Assembly: GCA_031257565.1 (NCBI GenBank)
Contig: JAIROL010000194.1
Coordinates: 1-33,606 of the forward strand
Direction of reading: 5' to 3'
Length of the DNA stretch: 33,606 bases
DNA from: Tannerella sp.
GTDB taxonomy: Bacteria; Bacteroidota; Bacteroidia; Bacteroidales; Tannerellaceae
Each line of letters opens with the position of its first letter. Position 1 is the stretch's first letter. This document shows, one piece after another, positions 33,103-33,606 of the stretch. The position numbers and the translations under genes were made by a program. The notes under the pieces are model-generated. The model was not told where the DNA came from. It searched no databases and worked only from the letters and a program-made list of their open reading frames with translations.

Positions 33103-33606
33103 ATGTATTTCAAGACGAGAAACCTCATAAATCCTGAAACGGGAAAGTTCGATATATCTTACCGTATAGTGGAAAGTTACCGCAACCCTCTTGGAGAAGT
33201 TCGGCAGCGGACGGTTCTGTCTGTGGGATTTATCAATCACTTGAGCGCTACCCAATTGGATGAAATTATCGCCGGTCTGAATGCCCGTATCAAGGGCGAA
33301 CAACTTCTTTTTGAAGATTCCGGGGTAAAAGCTCTTGTTGATACTTTTTACTCCCGCATGGTAAAAGAAAAGAAAATCGACCGTTTGCTGTCGGAAAGGA
33401 AAAAAGACGGTGACTGGGAAACAGTCGATTTGAACAGCCTCCAAAGCAAAGACGCCCGCGAAATGGGCAGTGAATGGATCGTGTCCCAGGCAATAGAAGA
33501 ACTGGGCATAACCGGTTATCTGCGTAGTCGTTCATGGAGTGAAGAGGGGATCGCTTTGGCAAAAACACATCTTATCGCACGTACGGTCTATCCCGCAAGC
33601 GAATTG
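33103..33606 (+). mobile_element. IS1634-family transposase, 5' part (truncated by window end)
   Basis: An open frame of 168 codons starts at ATG 33103 and runs without a stop to the last base. It begins MYFKTRNLINPETGKFDISY and continues RIVESYRNPLGEVRQRTVLSVG, the N-terminal pattern of IS1634-type (IS4 group, DDE) transposases, whose members are about 550-600 residues. The catalytic core would lie beyond the window. The antisense frames in this stretch are shadows. It lies upstream of the sigma factor gene in the opposite orientation, so it may have inserted close to the promoter of the SusC/SusD locus. Whether the element is intact cannot be judged. Confidence 0.8.

Noticed and set aside
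32995-33568. Minus-strand frames of 149 and 92 codons at the right end
   Set aside because: They are antisense to the IS1634-type transposase frame, which has clear family sequence.
1-33606. tRNA, rRNA or CRISPR arrays
   Set aside because: No cloverleaf-like sequence with a T-loop consensus, no rRNA-like stretch and no regularly spaced repeats were seen. The only tandem repeats are the short ones listed.

Overview
This window reads as a chromosome segment of an uncultured or little-studied member of the Bacteroidales (Bacteroidota). The evidence is the set of lineage-typical genes (type III glutamine synthetase, DapL, a DUF3098 protein next to FtsX, a SusC/SusD pair driven by an ECF sigma factor and FecR, and a multi-copy AAA-ATPase/PD-(D/E)XK family), together with promoters of the Bacteroides type (TTTG, about 19-20 bp, TAnnTTTG). 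I cannot place it to genus. I see no tRNA, rRNA or CRISPR.

Layout. (1) 1-2221: two tandem minus-strand copies of an AAA-ATPase/nuclease-like gene, the first cut by the window edge, followed by a 40-codon remnant of an IS110-type transposase. (2) 2222-3576: one plus-strand gene of unknown function, then about 600 bp without a convincing gene that ends in a very strong plus-strand terminator facing a minus-strand one. (3) 3577-6318, minus strand: acetyl-CoA hydrolase/CoA-transferase, and a two-gene unit of a small membrane protein and a HAD phosphatase. (4) 6382-12172, plus strand: a housekeeping run of miaB, ftsX, DUF3098, uppP, truB, queA and folK with very short or overlapping junctions. (5) 12230-25621, minus strand: a nitrogen-centred block of response regulator, histidine kinase, dapF, dapL, outer-membrane barrel, PII protein, amtB, asnA, glnN and nadE. 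(6) 25761-32841, minus strand: ECF sigma, FecR, SusC and SusD, closed by a strong terminator. The SusC/SusD part is visibly richer in G+C than its surroundings. (7) 33103-33606: the 5' part of an IS1634-type transposase, cut by the window end.

How the genes work together. In block 5 the products form a plausible route for ammonium: a barrel protein in the outer membrane, AmtB in the inner membrane gated by PII, then capture into asparagine (AsnA) and glutamine (GlnN). Two further enzymes of the block consume this nitrogen: DapL uses glutamate, and NadE uses glutamine. An NtrC/NtrB-like two-component pair sits at the transcriptional head of the block. That it controls the block is inference. 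Block 6 is a standard cell-surface-signalled uptake locus. No enzyme gene accompanies it here, so its substrate is unknown.

Most promising for follow-up: the nitrogen block with its regulator pair and a pair of dyads in front of asnA; the gene-free stretch before the 3457-3491 terminator as a possible small-RNA locus; a 16-17 bp tandem repeat in the dapF-dapL junction; and the unknown protein at 2222-2971. I found no clearly novel multi-gene system. The candidates are hypotheses from reading alone.
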